Below are positions 49,576 to 61,473 of a stretch of DNA of 64,000 nucleotides, one piece after another. The stretch lies in contig NC_068352.1 in assembly GCF_014633365.1 (NCBI RefSeq), positions 26,631,310-26,695,309 on the forward strand, written 5' to 3'. Source of the DNA: Diospyros lotus. Its lineage: Eukaryota; Streptophyta; Magnoliopsida; Ericales; Ebenaceae. The notes beneath the pieces were generated by a model. The model had not been told where the DNA came from. It searched no databases and saw only the letters and a list, made by a program, of their open reading frames with translations. The first letter of the stretch is position 1; every line of letters starts with the position of its first letter. Position numbers and translations under genes: made by a program.

Positions 49576-52500
49576 TCAGTCATCTTCTTCTATATATTCA
49601 TCAATGTCTTCCTGGTCACTATCTCTGTCATCAGATAATATATCTTCCTCGTCTTCTTCTGAAACAGATTCTTCATACATATCATTTTCTTCTTCCTCAA
49701 CAATATTGGAGACATCAACTTCCTCTACTAGCCCATTATCATCTTGTAAAGTGCCTCCAAGGTCAATATTTACATCAATTACAGGCCGTTGCAATATTTC
49801 ATCCTCTTGAAAAGGCTCTTCCATGTTAGCTTCAGGAGCATTTATTGTACCTCGTGCCTTTGTTTTAATTACAACCATCCAACCATTTTTTTCACGACAG
49901 TAATCAGGATAAGACGCGTAATACACTTGTTCAGCTTGTTGGGCAAATATGAATGGATCATATTTCCTATATCTTCTTGATGATCGAATGTCTACAATTC
50001 CATATTTATCATGAATTTTAGTTCCTCGTGGACTTGGATCATACCATTCACATTTGAACAAAATTACTCTTTTTATTGGTAAGCCTGCATATTCTAACTC
50101 AAGTATGTCTATAAGTTTTCCATAATAATTCATATGTGAAGCTCCACCTCCTGACGCAGACACGCAAACACCATAATTTTCTGTCGACCTACTCTGACTC
50201 CATTCAACAGTATGAAATTTGTATCCATTGACGAAATACATTGGCCAATGTTTCACGTTGGGAGTTGGCCCCCACCCTATGCTCTGAATTAGTGGGTCTG
50301 CAATAACTTCGCCACTCAAATTCACCTAACCAAATATTTTCATCAATTTATGTATACATAATTAATATTAAATTAAGAAATATCTTAAACTTTACAAACT
50401 TACATGATTATGGAACCAAACACAAAAATGCTCCTCGATTTGTTTGTTTAATTCTTCGTCACTGATTACTGGCGATAATTCACGTAATATGTTTGTGTAC
50501 ATGCTGAAACATTAAAATATATATATCAACATAATATGAACAAAATTATTAATATGAAGTCATAAATATATTAATATAGTTAAGTTTGGGTTCTTACTCA
50601 ATATAAGGTTCGACCTCTGGCGTATTTAGCAAGACATATAACTTTGCTGTTTGGAACTCATTCACATCCAACCATCTTTTTTTCATTGGACCAGCTGCAC
50701 GACCCGGATAATTGAAGATAGAAATTTGTGGATGCATAGATTCTCCCCCATCATCATTTCGAGGGGCTCTCGTCCTCCTTGATTGAATATTTGATTCAAA
50801 ATAATATGAACCAAATGTGGCTGTCTCCTCAATTAAATATGCCTCACAAATAGATCCTTCTATGCGAGCCTTATTCCGAACTTTCTTCTTTAAAGTATTG
50901 AGAAACCTAAATCATTTTAAAGTTATCTTAATTTATGAAAAAGAACATAATAAATTATACGACAAAATCAATAAATTATATGAATATAAAATTTATTACC
51001 GTTCAAATGGATACATCCATCTGTATTGGATTGGCCCTCCGACCTTTGCTTCGTAAACCAAATGTACCGGGAGATGTTCCATTGAGTTAAACCATCCAGG
51101 CGGAAATACACGCTCTATTTTGCATAGAATGATTGGGATGTTCTGTTCCATAACTTCCAAATGTTCAGTTCTTAACATTGTTGAGCATATTTCTTTGAAA
51201 AACTGGCATAATTCAGTTATTGGACTCCAAATTCGATCTGGTAATCCTGAAAATGCCGTTGGAAGTAATCGCTCCATAAGAACATGACAATCATGACTCT
51301 TCAAGCCAAACAATTTTCCATTCTTCATATCAACACATCTGCCCAATCTAGATGCATACCCGTCAGGGAGTTTAAGTTCTTTTATCCATTTCAAAATACT
51401 TAACTTTTGTTCTCTTGTGAAAGTATATTGAGCTTTAGGTTTCCAATATTTACCCCCACCACGTTCTACTAATTCCAACTCCTTCCGCCTGCAATATTCT
51501 TTCAGGTCCATTCTAGCTTTGCTATTATCTTTAGTTTTACCTTTCACATCCATGATTGTATTGAAAAGATTATCAAAAATATTCTTCTCGATGTGCATGA
51601 CATCTAAATTGTGTCGGATAAGATTATCTTTCCAATATGGCAAATCCCAAAAAATACTTCTTTTTGTCCAATTGTGTTGCACACCATATCCGATCATAAC
51701 ACAATTTTGTTGTTCTAAGATAGACGGGACATTACATACTCTACCAAATACGTTTTCTCCACTTAAACGAGGAGGTGGACAAGAATTATCAACTTTATTT
51801 TTTCGAAATGCAGTTGTATTCCTTCGAAAAGGGTGATCCATTGGCAAAAATTGTCGGTGACAATCAAAATATGATGTTTTCCCACCGTACTTGAGATTAA
51901 AAGCTTTTGTGTTTTCCATACAATACGGGCATGCTAATCTACCTGATGTCATCCAACCAGATAACATTCCATATGCAGGAAAATCATTGATAGTCCACAA
52001 CAGAGCTGCTTTCATCATAAAGTTTTGCTTTGTAGATATGTCATAAGTCAACACTCCTTCGTGCCAAAGCAATTTCAATTCATCAATTAAAGGCTGTAAA
52101 AATACGTCTATCTTACTTTTGGGATTTGAAGGACCCAGAATAATAACCGTTAAAAACATAAACTCTCTTTTCAAACATAATCCAGGAGGCAAATTATATG
52201 GAGTCACAATTACTGGCCAACAAGAGTACGGGCGACCCGATTGACCATATGGAGTGAAGCCATCTGAACACAAACCAAGCCTTACATTTCTAGGATCAGT
52301 AGAGAAGTCAGGATGTGTCCGATCAAAATATTTCCATGCTTCACCGTCAGACGGGTGAGACAATACCCCAAACTCTCTCCGATTTTCATAGTGCCACCTC
52401 ATGTTCGAAGCAGTAATGGTTGAAGCATAGATTCTTTGCAATCTTGGTATGAGGGGCAAATACCACATTCTCTTAAAAGGAATTTCTTTAAATTTTCCTG

Positions 52501-53308
52501 TGCCACTTCTTGCAGACTTAAAACGAGGATGACTACAAAACTTACAACTCCTCTCAAATTGATCATCCTTATAATATAACATACAACTATTTGGACAACA
52601 ATCAATCTTCTGACAACCAAGTCCAAGCTTAGAAACCAACTTTTTAGTATGATAAAAGTCATCGGGCACACGATTACCAGTTGGCATTGTATGTTGCATA
52701 AACTGCATGATTTCATTATAACAACCTTCAGGCATGTTGTAATCAGATTTAATGCTCAACATCCTAACTGCAACAGAAAATTCACTCTCTGCATCACAAC
52801 CCGAGTATAATGGGGATTGTGCAGCAGATAACATCTCATAAAATGCTTTTGCATTTTCATTAGGTGGTTCCTCAATATTGTACGACTGATGACCACTTTC
52901 GCTAAACGCTCCTTGCATTGTAGCAGGCACATGTGACGGTCCTGCTGCATCCATTACCATTTGCTCATACGGATTAAACTGATCTCTAAAATTATCTTCT
53001 CTATAATATTCATTTACAATAACATTTTGAGGCATTATTGGTATTTCTTCCCCATGGTTCGTCCAATAATAATATCCTTTCATAAACCCATGCTTACAAA
53101 GATCCCTTTTCACCTCATTAACTGGTTTAAACTTCAAACACTCACATTTCATACAAGGACATTTCAACACTCCTAGCCTTATGAAACTTTCTTGAGAAGA
53201 TGCAAGTTGAATAAACTCATCAACACCAGCATAAAATTCAGGAGTGATCCCACCCCTTCTTGGCATACACCGATTATCAATCCATCGACGATGCAACGGA
53301 GCTTCCAT
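49576..53308 (-). CDS. CACTA 4 TNP2-type transposase, intact
   Basis: Exons 53308-51000, 50906-50598, 50503-50404 and 50325-49576; 1,155 codons without a stop. The ATG at 53308 (MEAPLHRRWIDNRCM) is preferred to one ten codons earlier because family proteins begin just before this motif. Domains: transposase-associated N-terminus with CPCMKC (about residues 4-80), Transposase_21 core (GLCSDGFTPYGQSGRPYS near 345, DFPAYGMLSGW near 441 with a CPYC pair, HNLDVMHIEKN near 565), DUF4218 (about 640-800, GGPIQYRWMYPFER across the first intron), DUF4216 (about 910-1060, FVNGYKFHTVEW, FKCEWYDPSPRG) and a very acidic tail. It should excise and insert the element through the CACTA ends, and may act on relatives. 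Confidence 0.92.
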
Positions 53309-53338
53309 TTTCAATTCAAAAAATTGTATAACAAGCAC

Positions 53339-55310
53339 GATTCCTAATAGATATTTTATCCTGAAAACTAACCAAATTATATTTCATCATTTCATACTGT
53401 CATAAGTAATTGATAAATATGAACAAAAAATAAATATAATAATAAATAATTTATTGAGATAAATTTTGCATCTTTTTTATAAATTAAGATAATAAATAAT
53501 TAAGATAAATTTTAATATTTTTACTTAACTCTACATGTTTGAATTGATTTTTTTTTAAATATTTATTTAAATTTGTATTTCCTTTAATACTTAAACAATT
53601 ATTATAATTTTTAATTGTTACATTTTTTATTTTATTTTGATTTGAGTAATTAAGAACAATATGGTTAAAATAATGTATCTAATATATTTTCTAAGTTAGC
53701 TATAAATGTCTCACTTTAAAATTTAAAATCCATTAGTATACTTATTTTATTTTATAACAACAAATTATATTACTCATTAATAATATTTTATTTTTAATAT
53801 TGTAATAAATAAATATTTCAATTTAAATATTTATCTAATTTATTTCTCATGTAATTTTTAATTTTTAGTGTTTAATTTAAATAAAAAATTAAATTGTATA
53901 CCTTTTTAAAGTCATTTTAATTTTTAAAATAATTATCTAATTTATTTCGTACATTATTTTAAATATTCTAATTTTACTTTTATTTATTATTTTTAATGTT
54001 TTAAACAAAAAAAAATTAATTTTAATGTCTATACTTAATCTTATGGCAACAAAATATATGTTTTCATAAATATTGTATTTACTTTTAGTATTTTATTTTT
54101 AACGTATTTTATTTAAAATTACAATATTTTAAATTAAAAATCTGTTTTAAATTAAAAACAAAAAAATAAATATTATTAATATAATTACATAACAAAATAA
54201 CTATAGAAATAATTTATAAACAATTAATAAAATTCACATTTTAATTTCTAAACATTACAAATAATATAAACAATTAAAATAAAACTTAAACTAATTTAAA
54301 TAAAATAATCATTAAACTCAACATACATACTAAAAACAAAAATAAATTACCTATTAAATAAAACTAACGCAATTTAAACTTTTATTTCCTTTACTACTTA
54401 AACAATTATTCAAATTTTGATTTGTTACATTTTTTATTTTATTTTCGTTGAGTTATTAAAAATATTAAGGTTAAATTTATTGTTATAAAAATTAATAACT
54501 TTTCATGGTAAGATTTTATTTTGTATTTTTAGTCCTTAATTTTTAAGAAAATATATTCGGTAGGGTATTTTTAGTGTTTATTTTTTTATTGTATTTTATT
54601 TTTAATATTGCATTTCTTATATATTTTAATTTAAATATTTATCTAATTAATTTCTCATATTATTTTTCAATTTTAGTGTTTTATTTTAAATAATAATCTT
54701 AATCTATACCTTTTTAATTTTAAAAATAATTATCTAATTTATTTCATATGTTAGTTTTAAAATTTTTAATTAAAATTTTATTTATTATTTTTTATTTTTT
54801 ATATTTTAAATAGAATTCTTTTATATTTTTAATAGAATTTTTTTAATTTTTTAATGTATACACTTAAATATTTTCTTATGACAATAAAATATATACTTTC
54901 TTAAATAGTAAATTTATTTTTAGTATATAATTTTTTATGTATTTTATTTAAAATTACAATATTTTTCATTAAAAATATATCTAAACTTAAAAAAAAAAAT
55001 AAACATTATTTACACATGACGGGTTTGCTAATCACATATCTAAATAACTAAATAATTAATTAGTTGTAGTTTAATTATTTAATTATAGTTATTTACATTT
55101 TAATTTTTAAGCATTACAAATAATATAAATAATTAAACTAAAACTAAACTAAACTAAACTAAACTAAACTAATTAATATAAAAATAAAATAACTACAACT
55201 AAACTAACACAAAAATAAAATAACTACAACTAAACTAACACAAATAAATTATAATTAAACTAACAGAATATAATAAAAACTAAAATAAAATAAAAAAACA
55301 TAAAATACTT
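53339..55310. other. AT-rich promoter-side spacer of CACTA 4
   Basis: No frame of interest. It consists of AT-rich sequence with two loosely repeated blocks (around 53500-53960 and 54400-54720, both with tttatttcnnatgtta-like text), an (aaact)n run at 55139-55170, and a 30-bp tandem unit (acaaaaataaaataactac) at 55199-55250. It probably contains the 5' intron or upstream region of TNP2. Confidence 0.5.
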
Positions 55311-55379
55311 ACTTGAGAGCAACGAAATTAACTGGAGAAGAAGAAGAACCAAGGAATGTGAAGAGGATGAAAATGGGAC

Positions 55380-55560
55380 AGTGAGAGAACGGGAGGGAGG
55401 GAGGGAGGGAGCAGGGGGGGCGAGACACTGAGAGAATGGGAGGGAGGGAGGGGGGCGTTAAGTGTGGAGGGGGAAAGAAGGGGGGGCGAGACACAGAGAA
55501 TGGGAGGGAGGGAGGGGGGGGCGTTAAGTGTGGAGGGGGAAGGAAGGGGGGGGGATTTTT
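55380..55560. repeat. G-rich tandem tract at the transposase leader of CACTA 4
   Basis: Runs of gggagggaggga are followed by two tandem units of about 67 bp, each with gagggagggaggggggg, a cgttaagtgtgg centre and ggggcgagacac. On the coding minus strand this is a pyrimidine-rich leader. The G-runs could form quadruplexes. Confidence 0.7.
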
Positions 55561-55565
55561 AAAGG

Positions 55566-55888
55566 CAAGATTGCGACGGGACGAGTCAGTCCCGTCGCAG
55601 TTCTGCGACGGGACTGACTCGTCCCGTCGCAGAACTGCGACAGGATTGATGTTCCGTCGCAGTTCTGCGACGGGACATCTCGCTCCCGTCGCTGATTTGC
55701 GACGGGAGATTATTTTCCGTCACTATTTTGTGACGGGATACATATCCCGTCACAAAATAGTGACGGTAATTTTTGCCCGTCACTAAACCACTTTAGTGAC
55801 GGCTTTCCATCACTAAACCCGTCACAAATTAGTGACGGGAGCATCCCCGTCACAAAACCCGTCACTAAAACTGATTTTTCTTGTAGTG
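55566..55888. repeat. Right subterminal repeats of CACTA 4
   Basis: Units of the form cccgtcgcagttctgcgacgg give way to cccgtcacaaaatagtgacgg and then ttagtgacgg at the terminus. The palindrome arms match the left array, but the centres differ (AGTTCT and AAAATA instead of AGATCT). Confidence 0.85.
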
Positions 55889-56185
55889 AAAGAAGTTGAC
55901 CCAGACAAGTACACTTACTTGGACATGCTAGATATATATACTGTTGGGATGCACATCATGTATGGGGATGAGATGCGGGTTACATGTGATGCTGATTTGC
56001 TTCAAATGTTTCAAGGAAGTCATAATGAAATGAATATTCATATCTTTGTGTACGAGGATAAGTCAATACGCCCAGTTTCCGTCAAGTTACCAAAACTTAT
56101 CGAAGGATCAGGTTTGGAGATATTACTTCTTAGTTGATTTTAGATCTTTGAAGATATTATTAGGTCCTTAAATTTTGTTTTTTCT

Positions 56186-56829
56186 TGCTTCACATAAAAA
56201 GAAATAGGATATTATTAGTTTGTATTAGGCGCACATGTTTGAAATTGTTTTCTTCTTAGGTATTTAATTTTACTAATTAATTGAATGATTATAGGCCATT
56301 TAAGATATTTATTTGGAATCCATTAGGTTTTTTTATTTTGTTTTTTGTTGCTTCACAGGAAAAGAAATGGGAGATCATGGTCATGATGATTCAGTTAGTA
56401 TTGGATGCGCAGGTTTGAAATTGGTTTCCTTTGAAACTTTAATTCTATTTTTTAATTGAATGATTCTAGATCTATTAAGTTTTTAATTTTTATTTTTTGT
56501 TGCTTCACAGAAAAAGAAATAGAAAATCAAAGTCATGATGGTTTAGGCCGTATTGAACGCACTGGTTTGATATTATTTTCTTCTTAAATTTTTAATGTTA
56601 TTCTTAATTGAATGATTCTAAATTTCCTAAGATATTTATTTAGAACTTAATAAGTTTGGTTTTGGTATTTGTTGCTTCATAGGGAAAGAAAGACAAAATC
56701 AGTCAACTAATGATTTCCAATGTCTTCCAGACAATACACTAATTGATAAAACTGCACCACAGCCTAATGAAGTCGAACCGCATCCACATCAATCACCAAT
56801 AAAAAAGAAAGGACGAGTGGAAAATGATG
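56186..56829 (+). repeat. Tandemly duplicated exon-intron units in CACTA 3 ORF1
   Basis: Four units start at a shared tgcttcaca acceptor region (56186, 56349, 56501, 56673), spaced 163, 152 and 172 bp. Units 2 and 3 give 54-base exons (56359-56412 and 56511-56564) of identical phase. Unit 4 continues into a longer exon. Unit 1 has cacat instead of cacag and a shortened exon, so it should be skipped. Confidence 0.75.
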
Positions 56830-58191
56830 GTATTTATTTATCATAATTTTGGTATTTATACACATTAATACATAATTATGTAACTTTAACAAATTTATGT
56901 CAGACAAACAGAGAAGAGTTCGAGGAATGAACAAGAACAAAAGAGTTGCAGCTCTGAAAAATGATGACCGACTAGAAGTAACTTTCTACAAAAATCGAGC
57001 TGTTGGACCTAATCATGAGGCTTTTTCAAGACACTTGGGACGGATTGTTCGTGATTTTAATATTTGTTCTGTTAGAGTTCATAGTTGGAAGGAAATTGGA
57101 GAACAAGAGAAGAGCCACATGTGGGCTGCAATTAAGGTAAATAAAAATTAGTTGATATATATATTTTCAATTTTGGTTATTGATTTGTTCAACTTTTCTT
57201 TGTAGGAGAAGTTTAAAAATGATAATATGGAGGATCACCGTAAAGATGCACTTTGTCACATGCGTTCCTTGTGGAATAATTGGAGGTCCTTATTGAATAG
57301 AAAATATATCAAACCGTACAATAGTGTACAAGACATTCTAAAGAAAAAACCCATTGAGATTCAAGATCAAGAAGATTGGGAATGGCTTGTCAAAAATCAT
57401 TTTCAAGCTTCATCCTTCAAGGTAAACAGTCTTGATTTTCTTTGGTAATTCTACTTCTAGTTTTTTAAGGAGTAGCATTTCTATCTCATTGATATACTTT
57501 ATGTTGTTATTAAATTCTCTAAATTTGGATAGGAAAAAAGTGAAAGAAATTCAAAAAATAGAAAGCAGCCACGCATGCCCCATAGGACCGGAAGCAAACC
57601 AATGCGAGAGATTGCATACCAAATGGTACTATAACATATACCTTTAACAATTTTCTTACTTTATACATATCAATAGTTTGTTAGATAGTGGTTACTCTAA
57701 ACTTTTCATTTTATTTAGGGAGGCAAAAATGGTCATGAACCCAATTTAGCCGAAATGTGGTTTTCAACTAGGAAGAAAGGTGAGAAGTTGGTGGAGCCGA
57801 AAGAACAAGAAACATATGTAAGTTAAATAGTTAATGACACTTGTTTTAATTTTCTTGTTCAATTTTTCACACCCAATTGTATTTAATGTGTATTAAATTA
57901 TACCATGAACATGTTTTGTAGGATCAACTAGTTCAAACCATCCAATCGAATCCTAAAATGTCAAATCTTGAAATTATTGAGACTTGTTTTGGCCCCCAAG
58001 TCAAGAATCATGTTCTTTTGTATGGTGGCGGGGTGAGACCTAAAGAATTAAAACTTGCATCTTCAAGCAAGAATGAACTGGAAGAAGAGAACAAGATGCT
58101 TAAAGACCGGGTGAAAGCTCTAGAAGATGCATTTAAAGAATTTATGCAATTTAGGAGTCAAGATCAACCTTCTACATCTCAATCTATTGAG

Positions 58192-60013
58192 GTAATATAT
58201 AATTCTGTTTATCCCCCGACTTTTTTTTAGATTTTTGCAAGTATAGCTTCTGTTGTTGACTTATCGGGCTTGAAATTAAATTAGTGGAGTAGAAATCTTT
58301 ATCTTCCTTTTTAAACTAAGAAAAATTTAGAATTGCCATGAATGAAAAAAATGGGTGGTTGCATAAAGTAGAAAACCAGAAGCAGCAAATTTCTAACATA
58401 TGCATAAAGTAGAATGTACATTTGACATATATATAGTTATTTGACATACATGCATAAAGTAGAAAACCATACTTTATGCATAAAGTAGATGGGAACTATA
58501 TGCATAAAGTAGAAAAACCAAAAGCAGCGTAAAGACAACAGAATTGCACATTTGACATACATATAGTTATTCACACAGAGAATAGGAAAATGCCATCTTC
58601 ATGAAGAAGGCTTCACTTGTAGAATTCAAAGACGATAAGACATATTGGAATGGCTCACCATCATGGAATTTTAGATGCTCATAAGCTCGATTTGGTTCAG
58701 GGAAAGAAGTACATAATATTGTTCACAGTGTGTTCTTTGAGGTTGGTAGCTATAGATTTTGCTACTACATGTTCCAAATTATTTTGGAGTAGTAAACCAT
58801 TGAATGAAATATGTTTCAAATTGCAAATTGTGATTTTTGACGTGCATGGCCAAGTTTACTAGGTGTATTATGTGTCAAATTGACATTGTTGAGTTTATCT
58901 TGAATTTGTGGATTGGGGGCATTAATGACCCAGTCCAATATAAAGGAGAATTACGATTTCTCTACCCTAATCCAATTTAGAAAAGGATGGGAGAGAGTGT
59001 GAGCACATATTCAAGAACTGGGGATGCATTATATTATAAGCTTAGTTTATTGACATAATAAAATTTATTGGTCATCTCTAGCTTGTAGAAGTAGGCATCA
59101 AGCAAAAATACATTAAATTTGCTTCTCTTAATAAATTTGATTTTTTTTTTCTTGTAGGATTGTGATTGGATTTATTTTTTGCTTAGTAAGATTCAATATT
59201 GCTGGTAGGAGTAAACATCATATTTGCTCTCTGAAACCAGATTTGTCGGGGACTGGGTTTTGTTTTGTCACTACATGCGCGTGTGAAATGCCCGTTTTGG
59301 GTAAGCCTGAAACCAGGTGGGCATTCGTTAATTGCCCATTTGTTTTTGGCAACAGGTCCATTGAATTTAACCCTCTTCTCATTGCGTGGCCAGTGGGCAG
59401 TGGGAATGCCCCCACTGCCTTCTTTTCAGAATTACTTTTGTTTTTGTCTACAGTTTCTATATGCAAGGATACATACACTCTAGGTATGCATGTCTGTGGT
59501 AGAGTTTTTTTTTTTTTTTTATATATTTCATTTATATAAAGTAGATTTTTTTTTTTATTAAAGTTGGCAGCCAAATTAAGCACTCTAAATAGGACCTATT
59601 TGTATTTAACGATTTTTAGTTAACTATAGTTCAAAATTAAAATTAGATGCTATTAGTTAAAAAAAAATTAAAAATTCAATCTAAAATTAAAACAATCACA
59701 AAAGTTTACGTTTGATTTTAAAGAAAATTGCTCTTATTTACTTTGCTGGCTGTGGCCTATTTTATTGATCTTTTCTTTGCCGGATGCATCCTGTTTGGAA
59801 CCTTTTTATGCATATGTAAATTATTTCAAAAAGACAATGAGCCACGATAGCTATGGTGTTGTTACTCCTTTTTTACTAGAAAGTCATTGGTTCAAGTTGT
59901 GGAAATAGCATTAAAAAAAAAGTTGTGTGAAAATTAATGACTCTTGCAAAATGAGGAGCGTGCATGGTGAAATGGGAATGCCTCCCCCTTTAATTTTATT
60001 TATTTGTAAAGTA

Positions 60014-60044
<31 letters not shown>

Positions 60045-60609
60045 GATAAGCTGCCTTTCATTTTGTCTTTCGAAGGGTGGTGGGTTTGTATGAAATAAAG
60101 TGCTCCGTTCTCACAATGTACGACACATTTATTAATTGATTTTGTGTTGTATTGCTGCTGGATTGAACAAGCTTTGCACTGGTTCTGTTGATTGTGGAAT
60201 ATAGGACTATAATAATTTTTCTTAATTTGCCAGAATATGTGTTGAATACATATGTATCATAATATATATTATATTTATTTTTTATTATTTTATGTTGGGT
60301 CATAGGACTACATTTTAGTAGATAAAGAGATGTGAGAAGATATGGTGATGGATAAAGATAATTCACAAATTAGAATTCATATAGGTGGCTCCATTCTATA
60401 GAACTAAGGTTTGGTGTTTTTGTTAATTTACATTTCAATCTACTCTATATTTAAGGGTTTCTATATTTTGGTACATTTTAGTGATTGTATGTTATATAGT
60501 TTGTGATGGAGACATTTTGAGATTTGTTAATTCTATTTCTAACATTTTATAAAGAAAACATGAACACTTATTTGATTCTAATTTAATGCTTTATTTCTTA
60601 TTTTTGTAG
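58192..60609 (+). other. Long intron or 3' region of CACTA 3 ORF1
   Basis: No gene is supported. 58340-58520 repeats tgcataaagtagaaaacc several times. 59215-59440 is a GC-richer patch with internal inverted pieces (ccagtgggcagtggg and cccccactgcc) that I cannot identify. A SINE-like piece follows at about 59838. A (tc)n/(ac)n run lies near 60012-60043. Confidence 0.45.
59838..59985 (+). mobile_element. Possible tRNA-derived SINE fragment
   Basis: gagccacgatagctatggtg resembles a degraded A-box region, and about 50 bases later gtcattggttcaagttgtgg resembles a B-box (GGTTCAAGT) as in plant Au-like SINEs; an A-run follows. It is short and diverged, so identification is tentative. Confidence 0.3.
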
Positions 60610-61084
60610 GTCAATGAGGCAACAAGACTCTAAAGGAAACAACTGCTATTTTGGAGTACATGAACAGTTTTATGACTATATATAGTGTTTTGTTGTACAT
60701 TTTTTAATAGTATATATGATTGTTAAAATGTTACTTTTAATTGAATATATTTTTTGGTGTAAATTTTTGAATAGTATATACAATTGTCAAAGTGTTATTT
60801 TTAGTTGAACATATTCTTTGGTATAATTTATTGGCAATTAACACTTATATATACTACTTTTGGTGTGTAAATGGTAATGGATAATGATTATTTTGTGTTA
60901 TTTGAATGACATGTTTAATTTTATGAGTTTTATTTCAATTTGATATGAATAATGATATATAGGTTTGGTGGTTTATATCAAAACATGATATTTTTGTCAT
61001 TGATGACTAGTAATTGTTTTCATATACTATTAAAAAAAATAAAAAAAATTAAAATTTTAAAAATTAAAAAAAAATTATTTTTTT

Positions 61085-61473
61085 AACGATAGGAATCATA
61101 TCGTCGCTAATTGTTCATATTATTAACGAGAGGAAATATTGTCGTTATTGGTTTGTGCTTTGATAACTAAAAGTTATTTTTAACGACAGGAATTATACGG
61201 TCGTTAATTGTTTAGACTATTAACGACGGGAAATATTGTTGTTATTGGGTTATAATTTGGTAGTTAATAATTATTTTTAACGACGGGAATCATACGGTCG
61301 CTAATACAATTAACGACGGGTTTATCATTCCCGTCGTTAAAGACTTTTATCCTCGGAGGCAATAACGACGACTGACGACAGGAAAATTCCCATTGTTATA
61401 ACTTTTTAACGACTGAAAATCAACTTTTAATGACTGATTTTTCCCGTCGTTAAAACCCGTTTTTATTGTAGTG
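61085..61473. repeat. Right subterminal repeats of CACTA 3
   Basis: taacgacgggaat and attcccgtcgttaa motifs recur up to the terminal ttttattgtagtg. Same motif as the left end at 39393. Confidence 0.8.

Larger units (their letters stand above)
46242..55888 (-). mobile_element. Innermost CACTA transposon (CACTA 4), apparently complete
   Basis: Both ends start CACTACAAGAAAAATCAG and agree over 30 bp. The 3-bp duplication AAA flanks it (46239-46241 and 55889-55891), and the host codons on either side join in frame. The length is 9,647 bp. Minus-strand genes: TNP2-type transposase (53308-49576) and ORF1 (49420-47616), both open through all exons. The ends carry dense palindromic subterminal repeats. 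Everything needed for an autonomous CACTA appears present, and its position inside another CACTA makes it the youngest of the nest. Confidence 0.95.
45864..60633 (+). pseudogene. CACTA 3 ORF1 (plant transposase, Ptta/En/Spm type), split by CACTA 4
   Basis: Exons by splice consensus: 45864-46092, 46180-46241 continued at 55892-56111, 56359-56412, 56511-56564, 56683-56829, 56904-57136, 57206-57421, 57533-57625, 57719-57817, 57922-58191, 60610-60633. All phases fit, giving 566 codons with no stop if the insertion is ignored. Exon 2 resembles the N-terminal (PB1-like) region of MuDR-type proteins (FYFENNKIELEK, EVDPDKYTYLDMLDI). 56904-57817 is the plant-transposase domain (MRSLWNNWRSLLNRKY, PHRTGSKPM). 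57922-58191 ends in a coiled coil (NELEEENKMLKDRVKALEDA). The protein probably binds the subterminal repeats. The 9.6-kb insertion disrupts it. The terminal exon is the least certain. Confidence 0.75.
39393..61473 (+). mobile_element. Middle CACTA transposon (CACTA 3), 22 kb including a nested CACTA
   Basis: Termini are CACTACAACAAAAACTGG and, from the right end, CACTACAATAAAAACGGG, followed by taacgacggg-type repeats. The 3-bp duplication CAG flanks it (39390-39392 and 61474-61476). The plus strand encodes a TNP2-type transposase (42192-45728) and an ORF1-type plant transposase (45864-60633). The innermost CACTA (46242-55888) interrupts the second gene. Without that insertion it is about 12.4 kb. 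The subterminal motif and gene orientation differ from CACTA 2 and 4, so it is another lineage. It is not autonomous, since TNP2 is broken. Confidence 0.92.

Noticed and set aside
59162..59583. Overlapping 125- and 121-codon frames on opposite strands
   Set aside because: They lie in a transposon intron, have no start context or family motif, and run into T-rich repeats. The patch was left as unidentified sequence.
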